A stretch of 64,000 bases of DNA from Lactococcus paracarnosus (GTDB lineage Bacteria > Bacillota > Bacilli > Lactobacillales > Streptococcaceae), in assembly GCF_006770285.1 (NCBI RefSeq), contig NZ_CP017195.1, positions 310,001 through 374,000 on the forward strand. The letters run 5' to 3'. Below, in pieces: positions 52,257 to 60,405 of this stretch (its first letter is position 1; each line of letters starts with the position of its first letter). Below the pieces are notes generated by a model that was not told the DNA's origin, searched no databases, and saw only the letters and a program-made list of their open reading frames with translations. The translations under genes were made by a program, and so were the position numbers.

Positions 52257-53047
52257 AAGTCTATCTCTCGGAGTTCTCGGTTAATTACGTCGAAATCAAA
52301 TCCTTTACGAGCGAGGGCGTTACTAACACGCTGTTTAAGATCATAGCCATCGTAGGTTCTGCTATATTTTCTCAGGACTTTTTCCAGTTCTTTTTGGAGG
52401 AGTTCAGCTTCATTTTCTTGGTCAGCTTCTAACTCGAGGTTAACCAGTGCGATTTTGCTGATATCATAGGAAAAGCCCTTGCTCGTTAAGTGGGTCGAGA
52501 TCTTCATTTTTAATGCTTTTAATGGTAGGCGACTATACTTAGTCATGACCAATTTTTCTGCCAGATGGGTGGCAACCTCAACCTGGGTATCAAAATCAAA
52601 CAGCTCGTCTAGTTTATCTATCACCAGGGCTTTATCGATGCCCTTTTCAGTCAACTTTTGTCTGATTTGGTAAGGACCTGAAGATTTTCCTAACACTTTG
52701 CCGCGGATGAAGGATGCGGCATAGGCGTCGTCATCTATAAAATGTGAAGCGGTTAATTCATCGATGATTTTAGCAATTTGAAAGTTAGGGATATCATGAT
52801 CAAGGAGGTAGGTAACCACCTCTTTTTTTGTACGCTGTTTAAATGAAATATAGTAAAGTCCTAGATTTTTTCCCCTAGAAAAATCAGAAAATGCAATGAT
52901 TTTATCGATTTCAGGTGGGTCAAAGATAGCACCTTTTGATAGGAAAAAACGGACGATGGTATCTTCAGTGACATAGATAGTCTGGTCGTTGTCAAACACA
53001 ACCTTATATAGGCGTTTCTTTTTTTCGAGTGAGATAATTTTAGGCAT
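52253..53047 (-). CDS. recX: Regulatory protein RecX
   Basis: RecX modulates RecA filaments. The 264-residue protein is full length for the group. It has an N-terminal segment VVFDNDQTIYVTEDTIVRFFL and then three-helix RecX repeats: GLYYISFKQRTKKEVVTYLLDH (about 73), FIDDDAYAASFIRGKVLGKSSGPYQIRQKLTEKGI-like (about 110), and a third near the C-terminus with LRKYSRTYDGYDLKQRVSNALARKGF. No ribosome site stands before the ATG. A TATAAT lies 5 nt upstream, so it may be translated from a leaderless mRNA. Confidence 0.93.
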   Translation of the reverse strand: MPKIISLEKKKRLYKVVFDNDQTIYVTEDTIVRFFLSKGAIFDPPEIDKIIAFSDFSRGKNLGLYYISFKQRTKKEVVTYLLDHDIPNFQIAKIIDELTASHFIDDDAYAASFIRGKVLGKSSGPYQIRQKLTEKGIDKALVIDKLDELFDFDTQVEVATHLAEKLVMTKYSRLPLKALKMKISTHLTSKGFSYDISKIALVNLELEADQENEAELLQKELEKVLRKYSRTYDGYDLKQRVSNALARKGFDFDVINRELREIDF

Positions 53048-53052
53048 ACTTT

Positions 53053-53058
53053 ATTATA
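53053..53058 (-). promoter_or_regulatory. -10 element of recX, possibly leaderless
   Basis: On the - strand TATAAT ends 5 nt before the ATG at 53047. No TG extension and no clear -35 are seen, so this is the weakest of the four similar cases. Confidence 0.45.
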
Positions 53059-53121
53059 CGTAAAAAAACAAGATTTTGCTCGTCCTTTTAAACTTGTGCG
53101 CTAGATAGGTTGGACAGCCCT

Positions 53122-53898
53122 TTATTTTAATAGTAATCGTAGTTCTAAGTGGGGATTGACGACATGATAAGGTGATTCATAGGTTTCTAAAATCAAGCAC
53201 TTACAGCTGATATTTGCGAGTTCAGTTAGTTCAAGCGCGACTTCATCTGGGCGGATATGTTTGATAATCGCCGTTTTATTATTAACGTGTAGGACTTCTA
53301 GACAGCCGGTATCAGGCGTATGTGCCTGTATTTTTAAAGCAAGATACTGTTTTGTTTGATTAGGTTGAATATCATAATAACAGCCGACCTTATTAAAATA
53401 GGTCGTTTTATGTCTGTCGATGATGGCTAAAGCCTTGTGAAATTCGGCATAGTAGTGGTAAGAAAAAATATCTCCCTCAAAAGGAATCAGTAAGAAATCT
53501 TCATGCTTGGTTTCGACGAGCGCATCAATCTTAGTATGCAAATTTTGTGATAAAGCCAGTTCAGCACTCAGCTCAGATAGAAAGTTTTCATCTCGTAATA
53601 GCTGTTGCTTCTTTTCGGCAATATGTAGTTTAGCTTGTTCAATGATGGCATTTAGATCAATTTTATCATCACCATCCCAGTAACTATTAAACGACTTTAA
53701 TGAAATATCGTAGGTGACGCATAGCTTGATTAACTGTAAATAAATGACATGTGCATTTGAATAGTAACGATAACCGTTATCAGGATCAACATAACTGGCT
53801 GGAAAAATACCGATTTTCTCGTAGTATCTGATAGCTTTGATGTGGGAATCTGATAGTTTACTGAGTTGACCGATCGTTAATAAATTATTTTTGTTCAT
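53122..53898 (-). CDS. MerR-family regulator of the metal ATPase
   Basis: A 258-residue MerR protein. The N-terminal winged helix (about 1-75) has LTIGQLSKLSDSHIKAIRYYEKIGIFPAS-type sequence and PDNGYRYYSNAHVIYLQLI. A coiled-coil follows (IIEQAKLHIAEKKQQLL), and then a C-terminal domain of about 130 residues of the GyrI/BmrR-like ligand-binding type (about 125-258). It is divergent from a P1B ATPase gene with 77 bp between the starts, and a MerR-type promoter with a 19-bp spacer reads toward the ATPase. It most likely activates the pump in response to its substrate. A ligand-binding rather than a short Cys-metal domain is unusual for a metal regulator of this family. Confidence 0.88.
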   Translation of the reverse strand: MNKNNLLTIGQLSKLSDSHIKAIRYYEKIGIFPASYVDPDNGYRYYSNAHVIYLQLIKLCVTYDISLKSFNSYWDGDDKIDLNAIIEQAKLHIAEKKQQLLRDENFLSELSAELALSQNLHTKIDALVETKHEDFLLIPFEGDIFSYHYYAEFHKALAIIDRHKTTYFNKVGCYYDIQPNQTKQYLALKIQAHTPDTGCLEVLHVNNKTAIIKHIRPDEVALELTELANISCKCLILETYESPYHVVNPHLELRLLLK

Positions 53899-53902
53899 AT
53901 GC

Positions 53903-53933
53903 TTGACCTTCCCTTTAAGGTATAGTTTATTCT
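53903..53933 (+). promoter_or_regulatory. MerR-type operator-promoter of the metal ATPase
   Basis: TTGACC, 19 nt, TATTCT. The long 19-nt spacer, with the palindrome ACCTTCCCTTTAAGGT overlapping its left half and the -35, is the hallmark of MerR-activated promoters. Confidence 0.8.
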
Positions 53934-53975
53934 ATTAATATACCATAAATCATTCAGATCATAAAGGAGTATGTC

Positions 53976-55868
53976 ATGGCACACACACACCATCATAAAA
54001 AAACAGCATTTTGGGCAACCACCCAATGTCACTACTTTCTAGGAATCATTTTATTTAGTTTAACTTTCTTCCTACCTATTTCTCAACAGGTGTCGCAAAT
54101 CCTTGATATCATTGCCCTCTTATTATCAGGTTATCATGTGATGATTGAGGGAATCGTCGATACGATTGAAAATACCAAAGTTAACAGAAAATTTACCCCG
54201 AATACGCATATCTTGATGACGCTTGCAGCACTAGGTGCCATTATACTAGGCGAATCCAAAGAAGCCGCTTTATTAATATTTATTTTTGCTGGTGCACATT
54301 TTCTAGAAGACTATGTGGCAGGTAAAAGCAAGAGAGAAATTACCAAGTTATTAGAGATGAATCCGACAGAGGCACGGAGACTCAAACCGGATGGTACTGT
54401 TGAAGTCGTCTCCGTCGACCAATTACAGGTTGGCGATCACGTACAAGTCCAAAATGGTGCACAAGTACCGACAGATGGGACGATTATTGAGGGTGCAGTC
54501 AGTATTGATGAGTCAACGATTAATGGCGAAAGTATACCGCGAGAAAAAACGGTAGGTGACCCTGTTTTTGGGGCAACGATGAATGGCAACAGTACTTTCA
54601 CGATGACAGTGACTAAAAACAGTGAGGATACTGTCTTTGCAAAAATTTTAAAAATGGTCGCGCAATCACAAAATAATTTGTCGCCGACAGCCGCTGGCAT
54701 TCAAAAATATGAGCCAGTTTATGTGACAGCTGTTTTAGCAATCTTTATCCTATTACTTGTTAGCTTTCCCATCGTATTTGGCTGGTCATGGTCTGATACG
54801 TTTTCAAGAAGTTTAGTCTTCTTAGTCTCAGCCTCACCATGTGCTATTGCGGTTTCAGCTATTCCTGCAACACTTGCAGGTATCTCTAATCTAGCACGTC
54901 AAGGCATCTTGTTTAAGGGTGGTTCGTTTTTAGCAAACTTTGTCAATTTGAAAGCCATCGCTTTTGATAAGACAGGGACATTGACACAAGGAAAACCAAA
55001 AGTTGTTGCCTATGACCTTGATCCTGAATTTACAGCTATTTTACCAGTTGTTGTTGCCATGGAGAAACAGAGTAATCACCCGCTTGCCACGGCTATCGTT
55101 GCTGAATTTGAACTGGCCGAGCAACCCATCTCGCTAGCAGTAACAAATCGTGTGGGAGAAGGTCTATCAGCTAGGTATGATAACAAGTTGATTCAAATTG
55201 CCAAACCGAGTATATTTGATCAGGTTGCTACCAAGTGGACGACACAGAGAGAAGGTCATGAAAGTCAAGGTAAGACAGTTGTCTATATGGCTGTGGACCA
55301 GCAAGTCATCGGCATAATTGCCATACAAGATGTGCCGCAAGAGAATGCAGTCTCAGTGATTAACTACCTCAAAAAAGAGGCAATCCAATCCATCATGATT
55401 ACAGGAGATGCGCAATTAACTGGTCAAGCGATTGGTCAAGCAATTGGGGTTGATACAATTCTGACAAATGTGCTACCTGACCAAAAAGCAGCAAACATCA
55501 CGACGAATAAAGACAAATTTGGCATGATTGCCATGGTAGGAGATGGGGTTAATGATGCACCAGCATTGGCAACTGCCGATATCGGTATTGCGATGGGAGA
55601 GGGAACGGACGTCGCGATTGAAACAGCTGATGTTGTCCTGATGAAGAATAATTTAACCAATATCGTCAAAGCACATCAGGTATCTAAACGGTTGAAACGG
55701 ATCGTCTTCCAAAATATTTTGTTCTCCCTAGTTGTCGTTTTCTTTCTTGTGATCATGAGTTTGATTGGTAATCTATCGGTTGTGGCTGGTGTGATGGCAC
55801 ATGAGGGAAGTACAATTATTGTGCTACTCAACTCACTCAGACTTTTGATACCAACCAAACCTGTTTAA
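53976..55868 (+). CDS. P1B-type metal-exporting ATPase (SPC/HEG type)
   Basis: A 630-residue heavy-metal pump. The short N-terminus carries MAHTHHHKK, a His cluster instead of a metal-binding domain. Order: membrane helices (about 15-110), actuator with NGESIPREK (about 186), ion-pathway helix FLVSASPCAIAVSA (about 283), phosphorylation site DKTGTLTQG (about 330), HP locus NHPLATAIV (about 370), GDGVNDAPAL (about 520), and a last helix with AHEGSTIIVLLNSLRLL. The pair SPC plus HEG(S/G)(T) is that of P1B-4 pumps, which move cobalt, ferrous iron or zinc. The divergent MerR regulator supports substrate-induced efflux, like the CoaR-CoaT pair. Which metal is not readable. Confidence 0.9.
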   Translation: MAHTHHHKKTAFWATTQCHYFLGIILFSLTFFLPISQQVSQILDIIALLLSGYHVMIEGIVDTIENTKVNRKFTPNTHILMTLAALGAIILGESKEAALLIFIFAGAHFLEDYVAGKSKREITKLLEMNPTEARRLKPDGTVEVVSVDQLQVGDHVQVQNGAQVPTDGTIIEGAVSIDESTINGESIPREKTVGDPVFGATMNGNSTFTMTVTKNSEDTVFAKILKMVAQSQNNLSPTAAGIQKYEPVYVTAVLAIFILLLVSFPIVFGWSWSDTFSRSLVFLVSASPCAIAVSAIPATLAGISNLARQGILFKGGSFLANFVNLKAIAFDKTGTLTQGKPKVVAYDLDPEFTAILPVVVAMEKQSNHPLATAIVAEFELAEQPISLAVTNRVGEGLSARYDNKLIQIAKPSIFDQVATKWTTQREGHESQGKTVVYMAVDQQVIGIIAIQDVPQENAVSVINYLKKEAIQSIMITGDAQLTGQAIGQAIGVDTILTNVLPDQKAANITTNKDKFGMIAMVGDGVNDAPALATADIGIAMGEGTDVAIETADVVLMKNNLTNIVKAHQVSKRLKRIVFQNILFSLVVVFFLVIMSLIGNLSVVAGVMAHEGSTIIVLLNSLRLLIPTKPV

Positions 55869-55924
55869 AATAAGATATAAGCTAAATCGTTGCTTAAGGA
55901 TAGTAAGTCAAAATGAGCAAAAAA

Positions 55925-55933
55925 TGGTAAAAT
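55925..55933 (+). promoter_or_regulatory. Extended -10 element of the RlmD-type gene, possibly leaderless
   Basis: TGGTAAAAT ends 6 nt before the ATG, the same spacing as in mutL and ruvB. No Shine-Dalgarno sequence is present. Confidence 0.5.
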
Positions 55934-55939
55934 GAGTAT

Positions 55940-57277
55940 ATGACTCTCAAAATTAAGCAAAAAATTCCACTTAAAATAAAAAAAATAGGTATCAATGGTG
56001 AAGGTGTCGGGAACTTTAAAGGGATGACAGTTTTTGTCGCTGGTGCACTTAAAGGTGAAGAGGTTTACGCCGAAATTATCAAAAGTGAACCAAATTATGC
56101 GACAGCAAAAGTCCTTAAATTAAATAAGCAGTCCCCACATCGTGTGGTCCCTGTATGTGATATTTATAAGCAATGTGGTGGGTGTCAAATCATGCATTTG
56201 GCTTATCCACAACAATTAGTGTTCAAGCAAGACTTGTTAAGGCAGGCTTTGCAGAAATTCAAGCCAGCGGGCTATGAAGCCTATGAGGTTCGCAAGACGA
56301 TAGGGATGAAAAATCCGCAACATTATCGGGCGAAAATGCAATTCCAGACCCGTTTTCTAGGCGAAAAAGTCAGAGCAGGTCTTTTTGCTGAGAGTTCTCA
56401 TCGGCTTGTTGAAATCAAAAATTGTTTCGTACAGGATGAGACGACACAAGCAATTATTAATGAGATAACTGAACTCTTGACCTTTCATCGGATTCCGATT
56501 TACAATGAGCGCCAGTTTGATGGTGTCCGGACAGTGATGGTGCGGCGAGCACATAAGACAGGACAGGTTCAGATCATTTTCATTTCCTCTGCACCTGTTG
56601 AGCTGACACGTACGATTACGAGTTTAACTGAGAAATTTCCAGAGATTAGAACGATCGCCCTAAATATAAACGCCAAGAAAACATCAGAAATTTATGGTGG
56701 TGAAACGAAGATTTTATGGGGAGAGCGTGCGATTTTAGAAGGCGTACTTGACTATAGTTTTGAACTGAGTCCGCGTGCTTTTTATCAGTTAAATCCAGAA
56801 CAGACAAATGTCCTTTATCGTGAAGCGGTCAAAGCCATGGACGCAGGGCCAGATGATGATTTGATCGATGCCTATTCTGGTACAGGCACGATTGGTCGTG
56901 CTTTCTTAGGAAAAGTGCGCAGTATTCGTGGCATGGATGTGATTGCAGAATCGATAGATGACGCAAGAATTAATGTGCCTGACGGGATCTATGAGGTGGG
57001 AACAGCAGAGACAGTTATCCCTAAATGGGTAGCTGATGGCTTTGAAGCAACAGCGCTGATTGTTGATCCACCACGGACTGGCTTAGATGATAAGTTATTG
57101 GATACGATCGTTGCGACTAGGCCTGAGAAAATGGTCTATGTCTCTTGTAATGTGTCAACTTTGGCGCGAGACTTGGTCAAGCTAGCGGCTGTCTATGATA
57201 TTAAGTACATCCAGTCAGTGGATATGTTCCCGCATACTGCTAGAACAGAAGCAGTTGTCAAGTTGGTGCGCAAATGA
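55940..57277 (+). CDS. rlmD: 23S rRNA (uracil-5-)-methyltransferase, RlmD/TrmA family
   Basis: A 445-residue SAM-dependent enzyme that makes 5-methyluridine in 23S rRNA. It has an N-terminal TRAM domain (about 1-60, [22 protein letters not shown]-like), the four-Cys iron-sulfur site starting [11 protein letters not shown] (about 73-83, with a further Cys in the domain at about 161), the SAM site [13 protein letters not shown] (about 312) and the catalytic Cys in [13 protein letters not shown] (about 398). In Gram-positives one enzyme (RlmCD) can serve two sites, so the exact position methylated is open. Start at 55940 is fixed by the TRAM domain. It overlaps the GNAT gene by 4 bases. Confidence 0.92.
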   Translation: MTLKIKQKIPLKIKKIGINGEGVGNFKGMTVFVAGALKGEEVYAEIIKSEPNYATAKVLKLNKQSPHRVVPVCDIYKQCGGCQIMHLAYPQQLVFKQDLLRQALQKFKPAGYEAYEVRKTIGMKNPQHYRAKMQFQTRFLGEKVRAGLFAESSHRLVEIKNCFVQDETTQAIINEITELLTFHRIPIYNERQFDGVRTVMVRRAHKTGQVQIIFISSAPVELTRTITSLTEKFPEIRTIALNINAKKTSEIYGGETKILWGERAILEGVLDYSFELSPRAFYQLNPEQTNVLYREAVKAMDAGPDDDLIDAYSGTGTIGRAFLGKVRSIRGMDVIAESIDDARINVPDGIYEVGTAETVIPKWVADGFEATALIVDPPRTGLDDKLLDTIVATRPEKMVYVSCNVSTLARDLVKLAAVYDIKYIQSVDMFPHTARTEAVVKLVRK

Positions 57278-57786
57278 TAGAAAAAGCAAAGCAAGCAGAT
57301 TTATCAGAGATCATCGAGGTGATTGAAAGTGCGCGTGCGTTTTTAAAGGCACAAGGCCTTGATCAATGGCAAACGAGTGCCTATCCAGCATCTAGTGATA
57401 TTTTGTCTGACATCGAAAAAGGGATTGGTTATGTCTTAAGACATGATGGTGTTCTTGCAGGATATGCAGCAGTTATCACGGGTTTTGAACCAGCCTACGA
57501 TCAGCTCAAGGGTGCTTGGTTAAATCATAACCGAGACTACGTGACAGTACATCGCTTAGCCATTTCAAGCCAGGTTCGAGGTCAATCATTAGGACAAAAG
57601 CTGTTTACTGATATTTTTGAAACATTTGATACCTATACTGATTTTCGCGTTGATACCCACCCAGATAATCAGATTATGCAACATATTTTGACCAAATTAG
57701 GATTTGAAGCCCGTGGTACCGTCATGTATGAAGGCGAACGCGTTGCCTACCAAAAGCTAATAAGCAAGGTATCTGTTAAGAGATAA
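57274..57786 (+). CDS. GNAT-family N-acetyltransferase
   Basis: A 170-residue acetyltransferase. The fold runs from [21 protein letters not shown] to the acetyl-CoA loop [20 protein letters not shown] (about 90-110, with the Q/R-x-x-G-x-G/S pattern) and the end [22 protein letters not shown]. The substrate is unknown. Coupling by a 4-base overlap to the RlmD-type methyltransferase suggests a shared transcript rather than a shared pathway. Confidence 0.85.
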   Translation: MIEKAKQADLSEIIEVIESARAFLKAQGLDQWQTSAYPASSDILSDIEKGIGYVLRHDGVLAGYAAVITGFEPAYDQLKGAWLNHNRDYVTVHRLAISSQVRGQSLGQKLFTDIFETFDTYTDFRVDTHPDNQIMQHILTKLGFEARGTVMYEGERVAYQKLISKVSVKR

Positions 57787-57803
57787 GACATAAGACATAA
57801 GAC
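57783..57803. repeat. Three tandem copies of ATAAGAC
   Basis: Three exact 7-bp units starting at the stop codon of the GNAT gene. Probably polymerase slippage; no known role. Confidence 0.8.
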
Positions 57804-57866
57804 ATGCAGTCAAGGTAGTGATTAACCTTGCTGAACAAATAAAAATCGCCTTAAGGAGCGTAAGTG

Positions 57867-58121
57867 ATGACAAGTGAACAAAAATTTATAGCAGAGTTTG
57901 AAGAGTGGGTGACTAGTCAAGTTGCCATTAATGAGTTAGCGATGACAGCAAGTCAAAAAGTCGTCGATGAGGATGGGGATGATCGTGCTAGAGAAGCGGT
58001 CATTCGCTATGAGAGCCGCTTAGATGCCTATGGTTTTCTACTAGGGAAATTTGATAACTTCAAGGCTGGTAAATCATTTCATGACTTGCCAGAGGGTTTA
58101 TTTGATCAAATCAAGTATTAA
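57867..58121 (+). CDS. DUF1912 family protein
   Basis: An 84-residue acidic helical protein (EQKFIAEFEEWVTSQVAINE..., YESRLDAYGFLLGKFDNFKAGKSFHDLPE). It fits DUF1912, a short family of unknown function in streptococci and lactococci. ATG 57867 is used, with AAGGAG 8 nt upstream; a GTG directly before it is less likely. Confidence 0.8.
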   Translation: MTSEQKFIAEFEEWVTSQVAINELAMTASQKVVDEDGDDRAREAVIRYESRLDAYGFLLGKFDNFKAGKSFHDLPEGLFDQIKY

Positions 58122-58144
58122 CCGATCAAAAACGCGTAAACCGC

Positions 58145-58173
58145 TTGACGAGACACCAGTACTTTGATATACT
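58145..58173 (+). promoter_or_regulatory. Promoter of the leucine tRNA
   Basis: TTGACG, 17 nt, TATACT, about 17 nt before the mature tRNA. An 8-bp palindrome AGTACTTT/AAAGTACT overlaps the -10. Confidence 0.75.
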
Positions 58174-58189
58174 TATAAAGTACTGTTTC

Positions 58190-58275
58190 GCGGAGATGGC
58201 GGAATTGGCAGACGCGCAGGATTAAGGATCCTGTGACCTACTTTGGTCGTGAGGGTTCAAGTCCCTTTCTCCGCA
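58190..58275 (+). tRNA. tRNA-Leu (AAG anticodon)
   Basis: An 86-nt class II tRNA. The acceptor stem is GCGGAGA/TCTCCGC with discriminator A. The D arm is GGCGGAATTGGCAGACGC. The anticodon stem CAGGA/TCCTG holds the loop TTAAGGA, so the anticodon is AAG. A long variable arm (GACCTACTTTGGTC) is typical of leucine tRNAs. The T arm has GGTTCAAGTCC. The CCA end is not encoded. It should read CUU and CUC codons. Confidence 0.95.
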
Positions 58276-58280
58276 TATTT

Positions 58281-58308
58281 GCTGGGCGATGATGCTCAGC
58301 TTTTTTTT
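58281..58308 (+). terminator. Terminator of the leucine tRNA
   Basis: GCTGGGC and GCTCAGC (one G-U pair) around a short loop, then eight T. Confidence 0.9.
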
Positions 58309-58316
58309 ATTCGATT

Positions 58317-58356
58317 AAAAACCCACCCTATTCTACTCACGATTAGGGTGGGTTTT
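58317..58356. terminator. Bidirectional terminator by the PTS regulator
   Basis: AAAACCCACCCTA and TAGGGTGGGTTTT form a perfect 13-bp stem. It ends the PTS-regulator transcript on the - strand. Confidence 0.9.
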
Positions 58357-58407
58357 GATAGTTGGCATCTCAAAATAATAGCACATAAGTAAGATAGGTT
58401 GGCATGA

Positions 58408-60330
58408 TTACTCATACTCCGATAGCATGTTCAAGATGTCGAGTGCATGTTTATTTTGACAAATTTCATGTACTTTATCTGGTGACTGCTCTAAATAATG
58501 GATAACAGAAAATAATTTCTTGAATTCGACGTTTTTTAGGTGCTCTTTTTTTACAGCAATCAGGATAACCAAGCTAATCTGCTCACCATGCCAATCAATT
58601 GGCTCCTTTAATGTTAATATCGATATTGTGGACTGCTTAACAAAACTGGGATTGGCATGAGGTAGGCTGATTAGCGGCGCAACTCGGATACTAGATTGTC
58701 TATCTCTAGACAGGACTTCTGAAACAAATTGTGCCTCAACATAGTCATTGTTTACCAAATTTTCTCCCATGAACTTAAGAATATCTTCGGGGGTGTTCAA
58801 GTTTGCTTGCGGAAAGATTAAAAATGGATTGGTAAAGCTCGATAAGTCAAACTGTTTAAGTTGACTACTTGGTTCATACGCGACCATATATTTCTCGATG
58901 TTTAGGACATCATTTGCATTGATCATAGGCGATATTTCTAAGACGGAAACTGATGGGTGGTAAAATGGCACAGTTGACAAGATAAAGTCAGCGTCTCTAA
59001 AATTGCTTTCTATGATTGTGTCGGTGTACTCAATCAAGTCAATGACTTGCAATTCAGGCAGCTCTCTATTGAGGCGTGCTTCAATAAAAGATGCCATTGC
59101 TTTAGAGTACTCACTGACCAAAACAACTCGGAAATGTCGTGTTTTTTTTTGCTTTTGTCTCTCAATAGCGGCTTGGAAATGGATAGCGAGATAAGCAATT
59201 TCTTCTTGTGGGACAAAGTAGGATTTTTGTTTAAAGTAATCGTCCAAGATCAACTGAAGGACTAAGAATAATTGGGGATATGCACTAAAGACATTTGTCG
59301 TTAGGGGATTTGAAATATTTAAGTTGTAGTTGAGCCTGAAATAGGTTGACGTTAGATGAGAAATGAGATTCGCTTTTAATACCTCATCGGTGATTAAGGT
59401 ATAGTTCAATACGTCATCTACCTGATCAATCAAGTAGTTTGTTAAGACAGTTGCCTCTTCCTCAAAGTAGAGAGCAGAACTAGCAGATGGAAAAGTACTT
59501 GCAATTCGTAGCGCTAAGTAGTTAATTTCGTCAGGTGAAAATTCAATCGGATAGATGGTGGATAAGGTTGCAAGGACTTGGCTACTTACTTGTTGAGCTG
59601 GTGTGTCATTAACAGCGGCTGTTTCGGACTGAGTTAGGGTAATCTCTCCCTTGTGTCTCATTCTTTCTAGCATGAAGTAGATATGTATTTCAATATTAGA
59701 CAGTGATTTAGAAATGACAATTTTGTTCTCTAATAAAATATCTTTCAGCGTATCTTGAATGACTTTTAAGGTATCTTGTTTGAAGAACTCATTTAAGGAT
59801 GGTGTTTTTGATTTTGAACTCTTCATATTACGTAAGGTCTTGATTAGTAAGTGTCTTTTTTTATCTTCGTCTCCAAGCACCTGAGTTCCCACGCCTGGTT
59901 TAGAGATGATTTCTAAACCATGGTGTTGAAAAAAAACTCTCAATTTCTTTAATTCTTCTTGAATGATGCGGCGACTGACAAAAAGTTGATCTGCTAACTC
60001 ATCTAGCTTAATCAAGCCATTTGGGGTTTGAAGCAGGTGAAAAATTAATAGTTTCTGAAGCTCATCTTCTTCTATATTTAGCGTGTTAGTTGCAACCAAT
60101 CTGAGTAGTTTTTCTTTATCGTGTTCCGATCCCTTTAGCCAAATACCAGTCCCTTTTTTTCGCTCTAGAACTAATGGCATATGTTCGGAACCTAAAAAAT
60201 TTGCTAATAGATTTAGGTCTTTTGCGAGTGTGCGTTCGGAGACTTCAAACTTGGTTGCGAGTGTTTTTGTAGTGACATAATGTGCTTCTTTTACAAGAAA
60301 ACTGATGAGCGCCGTTTGACGTGTATTCAT
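58408..60330 (-). CDS. PRD-domain PTS transcriptional regulator (MtlR/ManR type)
   Basis: A 640-residue regulator. ATG 60330 begins MNTRQTALISFL, the usual start of the first helix-turn-helix; the longer frame lacks this. Domains: two winged helices (about 5-60 with FEVSERTLAKDLNLL, and about 80-150 with LFVSRRIIQEELKKL), two PRDs (about 185-290 and 295-395, with LAIHFQAAIERQ holding a candidate His), an EIIB-like domain (about 400-490) and an EIIA domain (about 500-640, with SLPHANPSFV holding the phospho-His). The EIIB-like domain begins FRVVLVSEYSKAMA and lacks the phosphoryl Cys usual there, so that input is probably lost. It follows the PTS permease gene and is likely its activator. Confidence 0.88.
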   Translation of the reverse strand: MNTRQTALISFLVKEAHYVTTKTLATKFEVSERTLAKDLNLLANFLGSEHMPLVLERKKGTGIWLKGSEHDKEKLLRLVATNTLNIEEDELQKLLIFHLLQTPNGLIKLDELADQLFVSRRIIQEELKKLRVFFQHHGLEIISKPGVGTQVLGDEDKKRHLLIKTLRNMKSSKSKTPSLNEFFKQDTLKVIQDTLKDILLENKIVISKSLSNIEIHIYFMLERMRHKGEITLTQSETAAVNDTPAQQVSSQVLATLSTIYPIEFSPDEINYLALRIASTFPSASSALYFEEEATVLTNYLIDQVDDVLNYTLITDEVLKANLISHLTSTYFRLNYNLNISNPLTTNVFSAYPQLFLVLQLILDDYFKQKSYFVPQEEIAYLAIHFQAAIERQKQKKTRHFRVVLVSEYSKAMASFIEARLNRELPELQVIDLIEYTDTIIESNFRDADFILSTVPFYHPSVSVLEISPMINANDVLNIEKYMVAYEPSSQLKQFDLSSFTNPFLIFPQANLNTPEDILKFMGENLVNNDYVEAQFVSEVLSRDRQSSIRVAPLISLPHANPSFVKQSTISILTLKEPIDWHGEQISLVILIAVKKEHLKNVEFKKLFSVIHYLEQSPDKVHEICQNKHALDILNMLSEYE

Positions 60331-60356
60331 AGACAATAACTTTCTTCTTTTACCTC

Positions 60357-60397
60357 GAAAATCGACATGCCGAGAGTAACTCAACATGTCGATTTTC
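60357..60397. repeat. Perfect 13-bp hairpin between PTS permease and regulator
   Basis: GAAAATCGACATG and CATGTCGATTTTC, with a smaller GAG/CTC stem inside the loop. On the - strand GAGGTAAAAG follows, not a T run, so it is not a normal terminator. It could stabilise the permease mRNA or be an RNA processing site. Confidence 0.75.
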
Positions 60398-60405
60398 AAC
60401 TAACT

